Shown here: positions 51,212-58,739 of the stretch, piece by piece | Position numbering within the stretch: the stretch's first letter is position 1 | Layout: each line of letters opens with the position of its first letter | From: Bacteroidota bacterium | Lineage (GTDB): Bacteria; Bacteroidota; Ignavibacteria; UBA10030; UBA8401 | Direction: 5' to 3' | Length of the DNA: 64,000 bases | Assembly (NCBI GenBank): GCA_041658205.1 | Contig: JBBAAO010000001.1 | Span: forward strand, 992,001 to 1,056,000 | The notes under the pieces: model-generated | The model's input: only the letters and a program-made list of their open reading frames with translations | What the model was told of the DNA's origin: nothing | The model's database searches: none | Translations under genes and position numbers: made by a program

Positions 51212-51236
51212 AAAAAACCACAGCATTAATCTGTGG
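51212..51236 (-). terminator. Intrinsic terminator between the M48 protease and the menaquinone genes
   Basis: On the minus strand CCACAG (51236-51231) pairs with CTGTGG (51223-51218) around ATTAATG and is followed by TTTTTT (51217-51212). It closes the M48 gene and leaves only 21 bases before the TTG of the prenyltransferase gene. Confidence 0.72.
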
Positions 51237-51298
51237 CTTCTTAAATTTACCGAAAAAAGAAGGGGGAAGCAATGTAGTATACGCTATTTTGATACGGT

Positions 51299-52573
51299 TC
51301 AAGGATGGTATGCCATCGATCTCAGAAACATTATCCTTTTCTGAAATGGAGGGTGTGTTGAAAACAAATCTGCCCAAAATCCTTCCTTATTATTGATCTT
51401 CCTGCCGAGCGGATCGATTACGCAGAAATGAGCAATACTTTTTGGGATGGATTTGGTCGGCTCAGCGCACAGTTCAATTTTAGAGAGCGCACTGGCAAGC
51501 GCCAATGGGTTTCTTGTCAACTCCGCACCATTTGCATCCGCGAGATATTCCCGCTGACGCGAAACAGACATTGCTAACATGCGTGCAATAAGTGGGGCAA
51601 AAATGATTGTCACGACCCAACCGATAAAAAAAATAATACGGATAATGAATGAACTTCCGGAAATCTTGACGCCGACCCCTTTCCCTAAAAATACCATTTT
51701 TCGCATCCATTCTGAAATAAGTAGTATCGCTCCAAATAGTACAGTAACTACTGTCAAAACCTGCGTATCGTTATTTCGAATGTGACTAATCTCGTGAGCG
51801 ACAACTCCTTGTAATTCTTCCCTGTTAAGGGTAGAAAATAATCCTGTCGTAACGACGATTGTACTTTCGCTGTACAATGTGCCGATGGCAAATGCATTTG
51901 GATCATCATCTTCGATTATTGCAACATTTGGCATCTCAATTCCTGCCGCAAGACTCATTTCATTTGTAACATTTTTAAGCAGCGTATATTTTTCCGTTAA
52001 ATTATCAGATGGAATAGGATTGATTGACCAAACAATTGATTGGGCTCCCCATCGCAAACTCGTAATTGTTAGTACTATAGTGACGATAATGGTAATGGCA
52101 GTTCCCCAAGGCATGGCTTTCATAAACGGGGAATCAAGGAATTCAAAAATTTTATAAATATAAATGAAGAGTTTCGGTATAGTTGATCCTGAATGAGTAT
52201 TTTCATCCATGTATATAAGTAATTGATAATGCCATATGAACATGAAAATCATAAATGTAGCGATGATTCCAATAACCAACTTTATCATAAATGTTTCAAA
52301 CTCGAAGCCTGAATCGTCCTCTTCTTTGTTTTCATCCCATAACCGCAATGCAATTCTTCCTTGAAGATTTTTAATTAAAGATCCAATCGTCAAAATTAAC
52401 ATTGGCAAAAGAAAAAAGCTTTTAATTGAACTGATCCCAAAATAAAGATCAAATCCTATCCCAAGCGCGAGGAAAATAATAATGAAGAGGAGAATAAAAA
52501 CAATGGTCATTCTTCTATTGTATGCCTGCTGCTCGTAGAAGTTCCTGGCATTATGAAGAAGTGTATCACTCAT
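51299..52573 (-). CDS. M48 family membrane metalloprotease (HtpX-like)
   Basis: 424 residues. Membrane segments at ~23-45, 50-65 (IKSFFLLPMLILTIG), 93-112 and 150-170 come before the catalytic region. The zinc site is GVVAH260-E-I-S-H264-IRNND, with the third ligand in SRQREYLADANGAELT. Two hydrophobic segments between them (VTVLFGAILLISEW, FIIRIIFFIGWVVTIIFAPLIARM) match the HtpX layout. Such enzymes degrade damaged membrane proteins. It is larger than E. coli HtpX (~290) because of N-terminal membrane segments. Confidence 0.93.
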   Translation of the reverse strand: MSDTLLHNARNFYEQQAYNRRMTIVFILLFIIIFLALGIGFDLYFGISSIKSFFLLPMLILTIGSLIKNLQGRIALRLWDENKEEDDSGFEFETFMIKLVIGIIATFMIFMFIWHYQLLIYMDENTHSGSTIPKLFIYIYKIFEFLDSPFMKAMPWGTAITIIVTIVLTITSLRWGAQSIVWSINPIPSDNLTEKYTLLKNVTNEMSLAAGIEMPNVAIIEDDDPNAFAIGTLYSESTIVVTTGLFSTLNREELQGVVAHEISHIRNNDTQVLTVVTVLFGAILLISEWMRKMVFLGKGVGVKISGSSFIIRIIFFIGWVVTIIFAPLIARMLAMSVSRQREYLADANGAELTRNPLALASALSKIELCAEPTKSIPKSIAHFCVIDPLGRKINNKEGFWADLFSTHPPFQKRIMFLRSMAYHP

Positions 52574-52784
52574 TATTTCAAAAAAAGATTCATCAGTATT
52601 GATACATCTTCTGTGTTGTGCCGTGGGAGATATCGCTATAGCTTATCATATGCAGATTACTTGACTTTCCGTTGTTATCTATTCTTTCATCGATAAGAAA
52701 ATGTATATAGAAATAGAGAAAAGGGAAAGGGCAATCTTATTCATCAAAATACATTTTTAGTGTTTGCAGGTGTTTTGCCGATTC

Positions 52785-52815
52785 TTTGAACTTACTCGGT
52801 TTTTTCGTAAATTTG
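52785..52815 (+). promoter_or_regulatory. Bacteroidetes-type promoter of isocitrate dehydrogenase
   Basis: TTTG (52785-52788), a 19-base spacer, and TAAATTTG (52808-52815) match the Bacteroidetes consensus TTTG-N19-TAnnTTTG exactly. The ATG follows at 52848 after GAAGGA. The remainder of the 274-base divergent gap is AT-rich without other signals. Confidence 0.68.
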
Positions 52816-52847
52816 ATAAATTAATTTAAAAATAACTGAAGGATTTA

Positions 52848-53864
52848 ATGTACACTATAACTCTTATACCCGGTGATGGAATCGGTCCAAGTATTACAGA
52901 AGCAACAGTTCGAGTGGTTGAAGCGACCGGAGTTGATATTCGCTGGGATGAACAATATGCAGGAATGGCGGGAATTGAAAAACATAAAGATCCAATTCCT
53001 GAACAAACCATTGCCTCAATTTCCCAAAATAAAGTCGCACTGAAAGGCCCGTTAACAACACAGCTGGGTAAAGGATTTCGCAGCGTCAACGTTGCGATGA
53101 GAAAAGAATTCGATCTTTATATCAATCTCCGTCCTGCAAAATCTTTTCAAGGTGTTCCGTCACGTTACAGCGATGTGGATATTGTGATGTTTCGGGAAAA
53201 CATCGAGGAATTTTATTCCGGTATTGAACATTATATCGATGCACAAAAGAGTGCGGCGGAAACAATTGGAATTATTACCCGTTACGGCAGTGAACGTATT
53301 GTTCGGGCGGCGTTTGAATATGCTCGAAAATTTAACCGTAAGAAAGTTTCGATTGTTCATAAAGCAAACATTATGAAGTTTACGGGAGGATTGTTCCTTG
53401 AAGTCGCGAAGAAGGTTGCTGAAGAGTTTCCTGACATTCTATGTAATGATGTTATCATCGATAATATGGCAATGCAGCTTGTGTTGAATCCGAATCAATA
53501 CGATGTTATTGTCACAACAAACTTGTTTGGTGATATTCTTTCTGATCTTTGTTCCGGACTGGTTGGTGGACTTGGTGTGGCTCCGGGTGCAAATATTGGA
53601 AAAGATGCAGCGATTTTTGAAGCTGTTCATGGAAGCGCGCCGGATATTGCGGGAAAAGACTTGGCGAATCCCTCAGCATTAATTCTTGCATCGGCTATGA
53701 TGTTGAACCATTTAGGTGAAACTGTCGCAGCCGAAAAAATCTATAAAGCAATCCGCGAAACACTAATGAATCCAAATGAAGTCACTCGGGATTTAAATCC
53801 CAAATCGACTGTAGGAACAAAACAGTTCGCAGAATTTATTGTTCAACATATTAAATCAAATTGA
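52848..53864 (+). CDS. NAD-type isocitrate dehydrogenase (isopropylmalate dehydrogenase family)
   Basis: 338 residues. LIPGDGIGPSITEA at the N-terminus, ALKGPLTTQLGKGFRSVNVAMRKEFDLYINLRP (the substrate Ser and Arg region), MFRENIEEFYSGIEH, VHKANIMKFTGG, the catalytic Tyr/Lys/Asp region and NLFGDILSDLCSGLVGGLGVAPGANIG with the metal Asp. The cofactor loop HGSAPDIAGKDLANP followed by hydrophobic residues fits NAD. The 'RSVNVxxRKxxDLYxNxRP' block is closer to IDH3-type isocitrate dehydrogenases than to LeuB. A TCA-cycle role is likely; homoisocitrate or isopropylmalate activity cannot be excluded. Confidence 0.87.
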   Translation: MYTITLIPGDGIGPSITEATVRVVEATGVDIRWDEQYAGMAGIEKHKDPIPEQTIASISQNKVALKGPLTTQLGKGFRSVNVAMRKEFDLYINLRPAKSFQGVPSRYSDVDIVMFRENIEEFYSGIEHYIDAQKSAAETIGIITRYGSERIVRAAFEYARKFNRKKVSIVHKANIMKFTGGLFLEVAKKVAEEFPDILCNDVIIDNMAMQLVLNPNQYDVIVTTNLFGDILSDLCSGLVGGLGVAPGANIGKDAAIFEAVHGSAPDIAGKDLANPSALILASAMMLNHLGETVAAEKIYKAIRETLMNPNEVTRDLNPKSTVGTKQFAEFIVQHIKSN

Positions 53865-53870
53865 ATACTC

Positions 53871-53904
53871 TATTGTAGGTCGGCATTAATGTTGACCTAC
53901 AATA
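53871..53904. repeat. Perfect hairpin between isocitrate dehydrogenase and dusB
   Basis: TATTGTAGGTC (53871-53881) pairs with GACCTACAATA (53894-53904) over 11 bp with a 12-base loop. There is no T-run. The upstream candidate start of dusB (53889) lies in the loop, which favours the ATG at 53913. Confidence 0.55.
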
Positions 53905-53912
53905 ACACAAAT

Positions 53913-54917
53913 ATGAAACTTGGCAACATCAATATTGATAAACCGCTGATACTCGCTCCCATGGAAGATGTGACGGATATGCCGTTTCGTCTTGTCTGCA
54001 AAAAACTCGGTGCAGATATTATGTATACTGAATTTGTCAATTCCGACGGTCTTGTGCGAAACAATAAGAAGACTTTTGAAAAAATGAGGTTTCTGGAAGA
54101 GGAACGGACGTTCGGTATACAAATTTATGGTGGTGATGAGAACGCCATGGAAGGGGCGGCAAGACTGGCCGATTCACTCAATCCTGATCTGATCGATATC
54201 AATTGTGGATGCTGGGTGAAGCAAGTGGCCGGGCGCGGTGCAGGGGCTGGATTATTGAAAGATCTTCCGAGAATGGAACGGTTGGTTTCTAATGTAGTTA
54301 AAGCAACGAACATTCCTGTGACTGTGAAGACGCGATTAGGGTGGGATGAACATTCCGTAAAAATTGTGGAAGTTGCAAAGATGCTCGAGGGTATCGGTGT
54401 TCAGGGATTGACAATCCATTGTCGAACACGTTCTCAGGGACATAATGGTGACCCAGACTATTCATGGATTCAGAAAGTGAAACAAGTTGTCTCTATGCCG
54501 ATTTTCGTCAACGGAAGTTTAGTTGAACCGCGGCAGATTAAAGAAGTGTTTGACGATACAGGGTGTGATGGAGTGATGATCGGAAGGGGCGCTATTGATA
54601 ATCCGTGGATCTTTGCTGATACGAAACATTATTTTGCAACTGGGGATCTGACTCCGAAAAGAATACTCGCAGAACGAATTGATAAATGTATTGAACTGCT
54701 CACGCTCTCTGTAGAACGAAAAGGAGAAAAGAGAGCAGTGATTGAAATGCGAAAATTTTATATCGGATATTTAAAAGGGGAAGCGAACGCCGCAAAACTT
54801 CGAAATTATTTAATGCAATTCTATGAAGCGAGTCCAATCATCGATACCCTACTCTCTGTCAAAGAGAAAGGTGTGATCGAAGAAGAAAAATTTCTGCCGG
54901 CACACGCAGCGGTTTGA
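53913..54917 (+). CDS. dusB: tRNA dihydrouridine synthase
   Basis: 334 residues from ATG 53913 (MKLGNINIDKPLILAPMEDVTDMPFR). FMN-dependent reduction of uridines in tRNA D-loops. Signatures: APMEDVTDMPFR, MYTEFVNSDGL, the catalytic Cys in DINCGCWVKQVAGRGAGAGLLKD, VKTRLGWDEH, and GCDGVMIGRGAIDNPWIF. The usual NCGCP has W in place of P here. DusB is the expected member for this phylum; DusA/DusC cannot be strictly excluded. Confidence 0.92.
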   Translation: MKLGNINIDKPLILAPMEDVTDMPFRLVCKKLGADIMYTEFVNSDGLVRNNKKTFEKMRFLEEERTFGIQIYGGDENAMEGAARLADSLNPDLIDINCGCWVKQVAGRGAGAGLLKDLPRMERLVSNVVKATNIPVTVKTRLGWDEHSVKIVEVAKMLEGIGVQGLTIHCRTRSQGHNGDPDYSWIQKVKQVVSMPIFVNGSLVEPRQIKEVFDDTGCDGVMIGRGAIDNPWIFADTKHYFATGDLTPKRILAERIDKCIELLTLSVERKGEKRAVIEMRKFYIGYLKGEANAAKLRNYLMQFYEASPIIDTLLSVKEKGVIEEEKFLPAHAAV

Positions 54918-55003
54918 AATATTTCCTCGCCATTTTCTCAAATAGAGAATAGAGAACAGATGAAATTTCTACCGTGAAATTTCTGACTTATTAAAGTTCT
55001 AAC

Positions 55004-55032
55004 TTGCACTTTCCTGTAAACTTCCTTATCTA
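55004..55032 (+). promoter_or_regulatory. Possible sigma-70-like promoter of the LysE-type gene
   Basis: TTGCAC (55004-55009) and TATCTA (55027-55032) are 17 bases apart, 33 bases before ATG 55065. Upstream, TGAAATTTCT is repeated at 54961-54970 and 54975-54984, a possible operator. Confidence 0.4.
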
Positions 55033-55064
55033 ATATGGATTTCGGCATCAACTTTAGGTAATTA

Positions 55065-55697
55065 ATGATTGCATTCTTTGTCGGTTTTATCATCGGTTAT
55101 GTAACAACAATTCCCATTGGTCCTATTAACCTGGCCGTTGTCATGAAAGCGTTGCGAAACCATACGGCGCAGGCGCTGTTGATCGGAATAGGTTCTGCAT
55201 TAATGGATGTTGTGTATTGCGCCGCAGCTGTTTTTGGAATTGGTTCCCTAATCTCACATCCTTCTCTTGAACTGGCTTTTCGTGTCTCTACATTCCTCAT
55301 CTTTTTCATTTACGGATTAAAAACCACATTCGGGAAATTGCCCGAGGCACATTTCCAACCGAGTGAAGAAGATGCTCCCGGATTTAAACGCTATTTTTTA
55401 TTGGGAATGGCGATGTATTTTTCTAATCCTTCATTCCTTGCGTATTGGATAACGATTGGGGGTATTGTTCATGGATATCATATTATTCAACCCGTATTGC
55501 TGGATAATGCATTGTTTGCACTCGGCACAGGTGTCGGAGTTACGGGCTGGTTTTTTACCTTAGTTGAATTGGTCGAAAAACAAAAAATGAAGTTTGAAAT
55601 CAGCAGAATCAGAAAAGTCACCAGGTTTTTTGGAATGATATTGTTGATAGTCAGTTTAGTGCTTGGCTACAATTTGTTAAAAGAATACGCTATGTAA
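55065..55697 (+). CDS. LysE/RhtB family exporter
   Basis: 210 residues with about six membrane segments. The family start GYVTTIPIGPINLAVVMKALRN contains the conserved PxGP motif. Further features are IGSALMDVVYCAAAVFG and the second half LLGMAMYFSNPSFLAYWITIGG with NPxxxxYW. Members export amino acids or other small molecules; the substrate is unknown. Stand-alone gene, followed by a repeat-rich intergenic region. Confidence 0.9.
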   Translation: MIAFFVGFIIGYVTTIPIGPINLAVVMKALRNHTAQALLIGIGSALMDVVYCAAAVFGIGSLISHPSLELAFRVSTFLIFFIYGLKTTFGKLPEAHFQPSEEDAPGFKRYFLLGMAMYFSNPSFLAYWITIGGIVHGYHIIQPVLLDNALFALGTGVGVTGWFFTLVELVEKQKMKFEISRIRKVTRFFGMILLIVSLVLGYNLLKEYAM

Positions 55698-55706
55698 AAT
55701 AGTAGT

Positions 55707-56023
55707 AGCCATCTCAAAAATGAAACTATTGCCATCCTGAGCGGAGCGAAGGATGTGAGCAAGCCATGGATGTTTTTTATTAAGCGCAGCGAAGCTCCGC
55801 TGTACGGTTCCGCATTTGGGAATCCTGCAAGGCGGAATCTCAAAAAACGGGAAGTGCCGCACAATACAAAATGATGTCGGCAAATCTGATACTATTTTCA
55901 GATTCTCCGCCTTTGGCGGACAGGTTCATCCCGATATCCTTCGCTCCGCTCAGGTCCGAAGGACTCCTTCGGAGATTGCATCGGGATTCAGAATGACCGT
56001 GATTTTGTGTCTTTGAGATGGCT
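55707..56023. mobile_element. MITE/REP-like composite repeat, 317 bp
   Basis: Bounded by perfect 12-bp inverted ends AGCCATCTCAAA (55707-55718) and TTTGAGATGGCT (56012-56023). Nested inside is a perfect 19-bp inverted pair, CCTGAGCGGAGCGAAGGAT (55736-55754) and its complement (55936-55954). There are also local hairpins TCCGAAGGA-C-TCCTTCGGA (55955-55973) and TCCGCC-TTT-GGCGGA (55906-55920). No transposase or ORF is inside. The core is shared with the repeat at 37241-37359. It occupies most of the 496-base gap after the exporter gene. Confidence 0.6.
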
Positions 56024-56049
56024 TCTAGACATTTACCAATTACACCTTC

Positions 56050-56136
56050 GTTGTTTGTCAATCATGCTTATGATGAACATGGATAATGCTCAGTAACAAA
56101 ATTGTTGTTTGTCTATCATGCATGTACGATGCTCAG
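56050..56136 (+). repeat. Direct repeat upstream of the ABC transporter
   Basis: GTTGTTTGTC-A/T-ATCATGC occurs at 56050-56067 and 56104-56121 (17/18 identical), each followed by ATGCTCAG (56086-56093 and 56129-56136). This is a tandem duplication with different inner spacing, 58-144 bases before the ATPase ATG, where it could bind a regulator. Confidence 0.5.
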
Positions 56137-56193
56137 CTAAATTTTTGAATCCATTGATCGATGGATATTTTTATTTTAAACCGGAGTTGAACA

Positions 56194-56961
56194 ATGATTG
56201 AAATTCAAAACCTCGTAAAACAGTATGGTGATAAGAATGCAGTAAATAATCTTTCCTTGTCTGTGGGAAAAGGAGAGATTTTTGGATTTCTTGGTCCGAA
56301 TGGAGCCGGGAAATCGACCACGGTTAAAATTTTAACCGGGATGGTTTTTCCCACAAGCGGATTGGCGCGGGTTGCGGGGTTTAATATTGTAACGGATCCA
56401 ATTGAAGTGAAAAAAAGGATCGGCTATGTCCCGGAATCCGGGGCGTTATTTGAGAGTCTAACAGGAAGGGAGTATTTACAGCTTGTTGCTGATCTGCACC
56501 ACCTGGACGCTGAAATTGCTGAAAAACGAAGTATTGAATTTCTATCATTGTTTGATCTTCAGGAGAGTCAGCATGAACGGATTCAACAATATTCCAAAGG
56601 AATGAAGCAGAAAATTTTAATAGCCGCTGCTCTCATGCACAATCCAGACGTGTTGTTTCTTGATGAACCAATGAACGGTTTGGATTCCAATGCCTCGCTG
56701 ATATTTAAAGAATTGTTGAAAAAACTCTCCGCGCAAGGGAAAACGATTTTCTTTACGTCACATATTCTAGATGTGGTTGAACGGGTTTGTACCCGCATTG
56801 CCATTATTAATAATGGATCAATGCTCATCGACGGAACTGCACTTGAAATTTTACAGGCAACGGGAGAGAAATCGCTGGAAGAAGCGTTTGCCAAATTAAC
56901 CGGTGTGCGTGATGCAAAAGAATCTGCGCAGGAATTTATGAATGCAATGGGGAAACAATGA
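56194..56961 (+). CDS. ABC transporter ATP-binding protein
   Basis: 255 residues, ATG 56194 after GGAG. Walker A FLGPNGAGKSTT, Q-loop region YVPESGALFESLTGREYLQ, signature QYSKGMKQKILIAAAL, Walker B VLFLDEPMNGLDS and switch TSHILDVVE. It resembles the ATPases of ABC-2 type exporters (CcmA/NatA-like). The stop overlaps the following membrane protein by 4 bp, so the two form one transporter. Substrate unknown. Confidence 0.93.
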   Translation: MIEIQNLVKQYGDKNAVNNLSLSVGKGEIFGFLGPNGAGKSTTVKILTGMVFPTSGLARVAGFNIVTDPIEVKKRIGYVPESGALFESLTGREYLQLVADLHHLDAEIAEKRSIEFLSLFDLQESQHERIQQYSKGMKQKILIAAALMHNPDVLFLDEPMNGLDSNASLIFKELLKKLSAQGKTIFFTSHILDVVERVCTRIAIINNGSMLIDGTALEILQATGEKSLEEAFAKLTGVRDAKESAQEFMNAMGKQ

Positions 56962-58625
56962 TTCAACAATTATTGACTGCGGTTGGTGTAGATTATCATC
57001 AGTGGCGGGTAATGATGCACTATTCACTGCAATCCGCAAACAGAAGTGTAAGATCTCTTGGAGGGCAACAGCCAAAAGATCAAGGGAAAGCTGTCAACAA
57101 AGCATTGGTCACGTTTTTCATTATGAATATTATTTTTGGAATTGCTTACAGTATGATGGTGCTTGCGATTCCATCATTGTCGTGGTCGGTGTTTTTTGTT
57201 TTTTCAATTATTGCTATTTCCATCGGCATGACCATGTTGGTTGAATTCGGAAGCCTCATCATTTCTCCAGAAGATTATACAGTTCTTTCCTATCAACCGA
57301 TTTCATCCCGAACATATTTTGCTGTGAAGATATCGTTTACATTCGTCTACGTTTTTCTTACATCGTTATCATTAGGACTTCCAAGCTGCATCATGTTTGC
57401 ATTCAAAAACTCGAAATCTATCTCCTCGCTGACCTTTCAACCAGGAATAATAATAGCTTCTCTTTTTGCAGTCGTATTGCTCGGTATTTCAGTGTCAATG
57501 TTAATGATCCTCTTCTATACGACCATCATGCGGTTTATCAAGCAAACGCATCTCCAAAATATTTTAAGTATGCTCCAAATGATTATGTCGTTTCTGATAT
57601 TTGGTTCGTATGTTATTCTCCCCAAAATGATGCGGGATCTCGATCTTGGAAATGGAGATATACTGCCAACGTCATTATATTTTCTTCCTCAAAGCTGGTT
57701 TGCATCAATTGTTTTTTTGGTGAATGGATCAAGTAATACTGCTACGTATATTGGAGCATTGACAGGGATGTTGATGTTTGTGGCAATCATTCCTATGGCG
57801 CTTGGTAAAATTTCACTCTCGTATGCTGAAGATCTTTCCAGAACAGTTTCCGAGTCTCAAACGTCTATAAAAAAGGGGAGCGGTAAAGCAACATCTTCCC
57901 TTTGGTTTACGTCGGAATTCGAAACGCGTGCAATGGCCTTATTAGTATGGGGACAGTTTAAGCATGACACACAATTCAGGTTAAGTATTCTTGGGATGCT
58001 TCCATTGACGATTTTTTACCTCTTCATGGGATTAAATAGGAGCGATGTTGAATTTGATCCATTCTATTTTACAATGAACGATGTTATGCAATCGGCGTTT
58101 CTGTATCTTCCACTTCTTTTTTTACCGACGGTTCTTGTAGAAGGAACCTCGAAATCCCGTTCCTATCTTGCATCGTGGATATTTTTTGCAACACCCGTCA
58201 GCAAAGCCGAATTGATATTAGCGATGGAAAAATTATTGTTTCGATTTTACATGCTACCGTATATTCTGTTTCTCGGATCTGTGTTTTTTTTCATTATCCC
58301 AAATGGTTTTCATGTTGTGATGCACAGTATCATTTTACTCTTATTCAGTGCTGTGACAATAAAGTTACTCTTTATCATGTATCCGAGAATACCATTTAGT
58401 CGTCCGGTTCAGTTCGCGGAAAAAGCGACGATAACAGGGCTCATTATAGGAATTTTACCGTTTATTGTTACAATTGGTTTATTGTTTCTTTTCCCGCTGA
58501 TATACTCCACCGAAATTTCTTACGGAATATCTATCCTTGTTTTCGTCAGCATATATTTTTGGTTTGACCATGTCTTGAAAAAAAGAGTGATGAAAAAAGT
58601 GAACAACGCGGAGTATTTTGGGTAG
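56958..58625 (+). CDS. ABC transporter membrane protein
   Basis: 555 residues with about twelve hydrophobic segments in two halves (e.g. ALVTFFIMNIIFGIAYSMMVLAIPSLSW, TYIGALTGMLMFVAIIPMAL, FHVVMHSIILLLFSAVTIKLLFIMY). Residues around 300 form a polar loop (SESQTSIKKGSG). It resembles large ABC-2-like permeases paired with the preceding ATPase. No substrate-binding protein or periplasmic partner is encoded, so export is more likely than import. ATGA overlap with the ATPase gene. Confidence 0.85.
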   Translation: MIQQLLTAVGVDYHQWRVMMHYSLQSANRSVRSLGGQQPKDQGKAVNKALVTFFIMNIIFGIAYSMMVLAIPSLSWSVFFVFSIIAISIGMTMLVEFGSLIISPEDYTVLSYQPISSRTYFAVKISFTFVYVFLTSLSLGLPSCIMFAFKNSKSISSLTFQPGIIIASLFAVVLLGISVSMLMILFYTTIMRFIKQTHLQNILSMLQMIMSFLIFGSYVILPKMMRDLDLGNGDILPTSLYFLPQSWFASIVFLVNGSSNTATYIGALTGMLMFVAIIPMALGKISLSYAEDLSRTVSESQTSIKKGSGKATSSLWFTSEFETRAMALLVWGQFKHDTQFRLSILGMLPLTIFYLFMGLNRSDVEFDPFYFTMNDVMQSAFLYLPLLFLPTVLVEGTSKSRSYLASWIFFATPVSKAELILAMEKLLFRFYMLPYILFLGSVFFFIIPNGFHVVMHSIILLLFSAVTIKLLFIMYPRIPFSRPVQFAEKATITGLIIGILPFIVTIGLLFLFPLIYSTEISYGISILVFVSIYFWFDHVLKKRVMKKVNNAEYFG

Positions 58626-58685
58626 AAGGGCAGTAGCAAATAAGCTATGCTAGGTGAAGAGTTAATGTTTGTATTTGGTTTGGAA

Positions 58686-58732
58686 AACCTTGCGAAGGTT
58701 GACTGAAAAAAACTTAAAACCTTCGCAAGGTT
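58686..58732. repeat. AACCTTGCGAAGGTT inverted repeat between convergent genes
   Basis: AACCTTGCGAAGGTT (58686-58700) and AACCTTCGCAAGGTT (58718-58732) are perfect 15-bp complements; each arm is itself nearly palindromic. The 17-base loop contains A-runs. It lies between the ABC permease and acs and may end transcription from both sides. Confidence 0.65.
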
Positions 58733-58739
58733 ATTAAAT

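Noticed and set aside
51153..51344. Small plus-strand ORF between the prenyltransferase and M48 genes
   Set aside because: It runs through the terminator hairpin and both gene ends in antisense and has no ribosome site.
53889..53912. ATG 53889 as the start of dusB
   Set aside because: It lies in the loop of an 11-bp hairpin, and the family N-terminus begins at 53913.
55707..56023. Degenerate CRISPR array or tRNA
   Set aside because: The repeats are inverted rather than direct and evenly spaced, and no cloverleaf with a T-loop sequence can be drawn.
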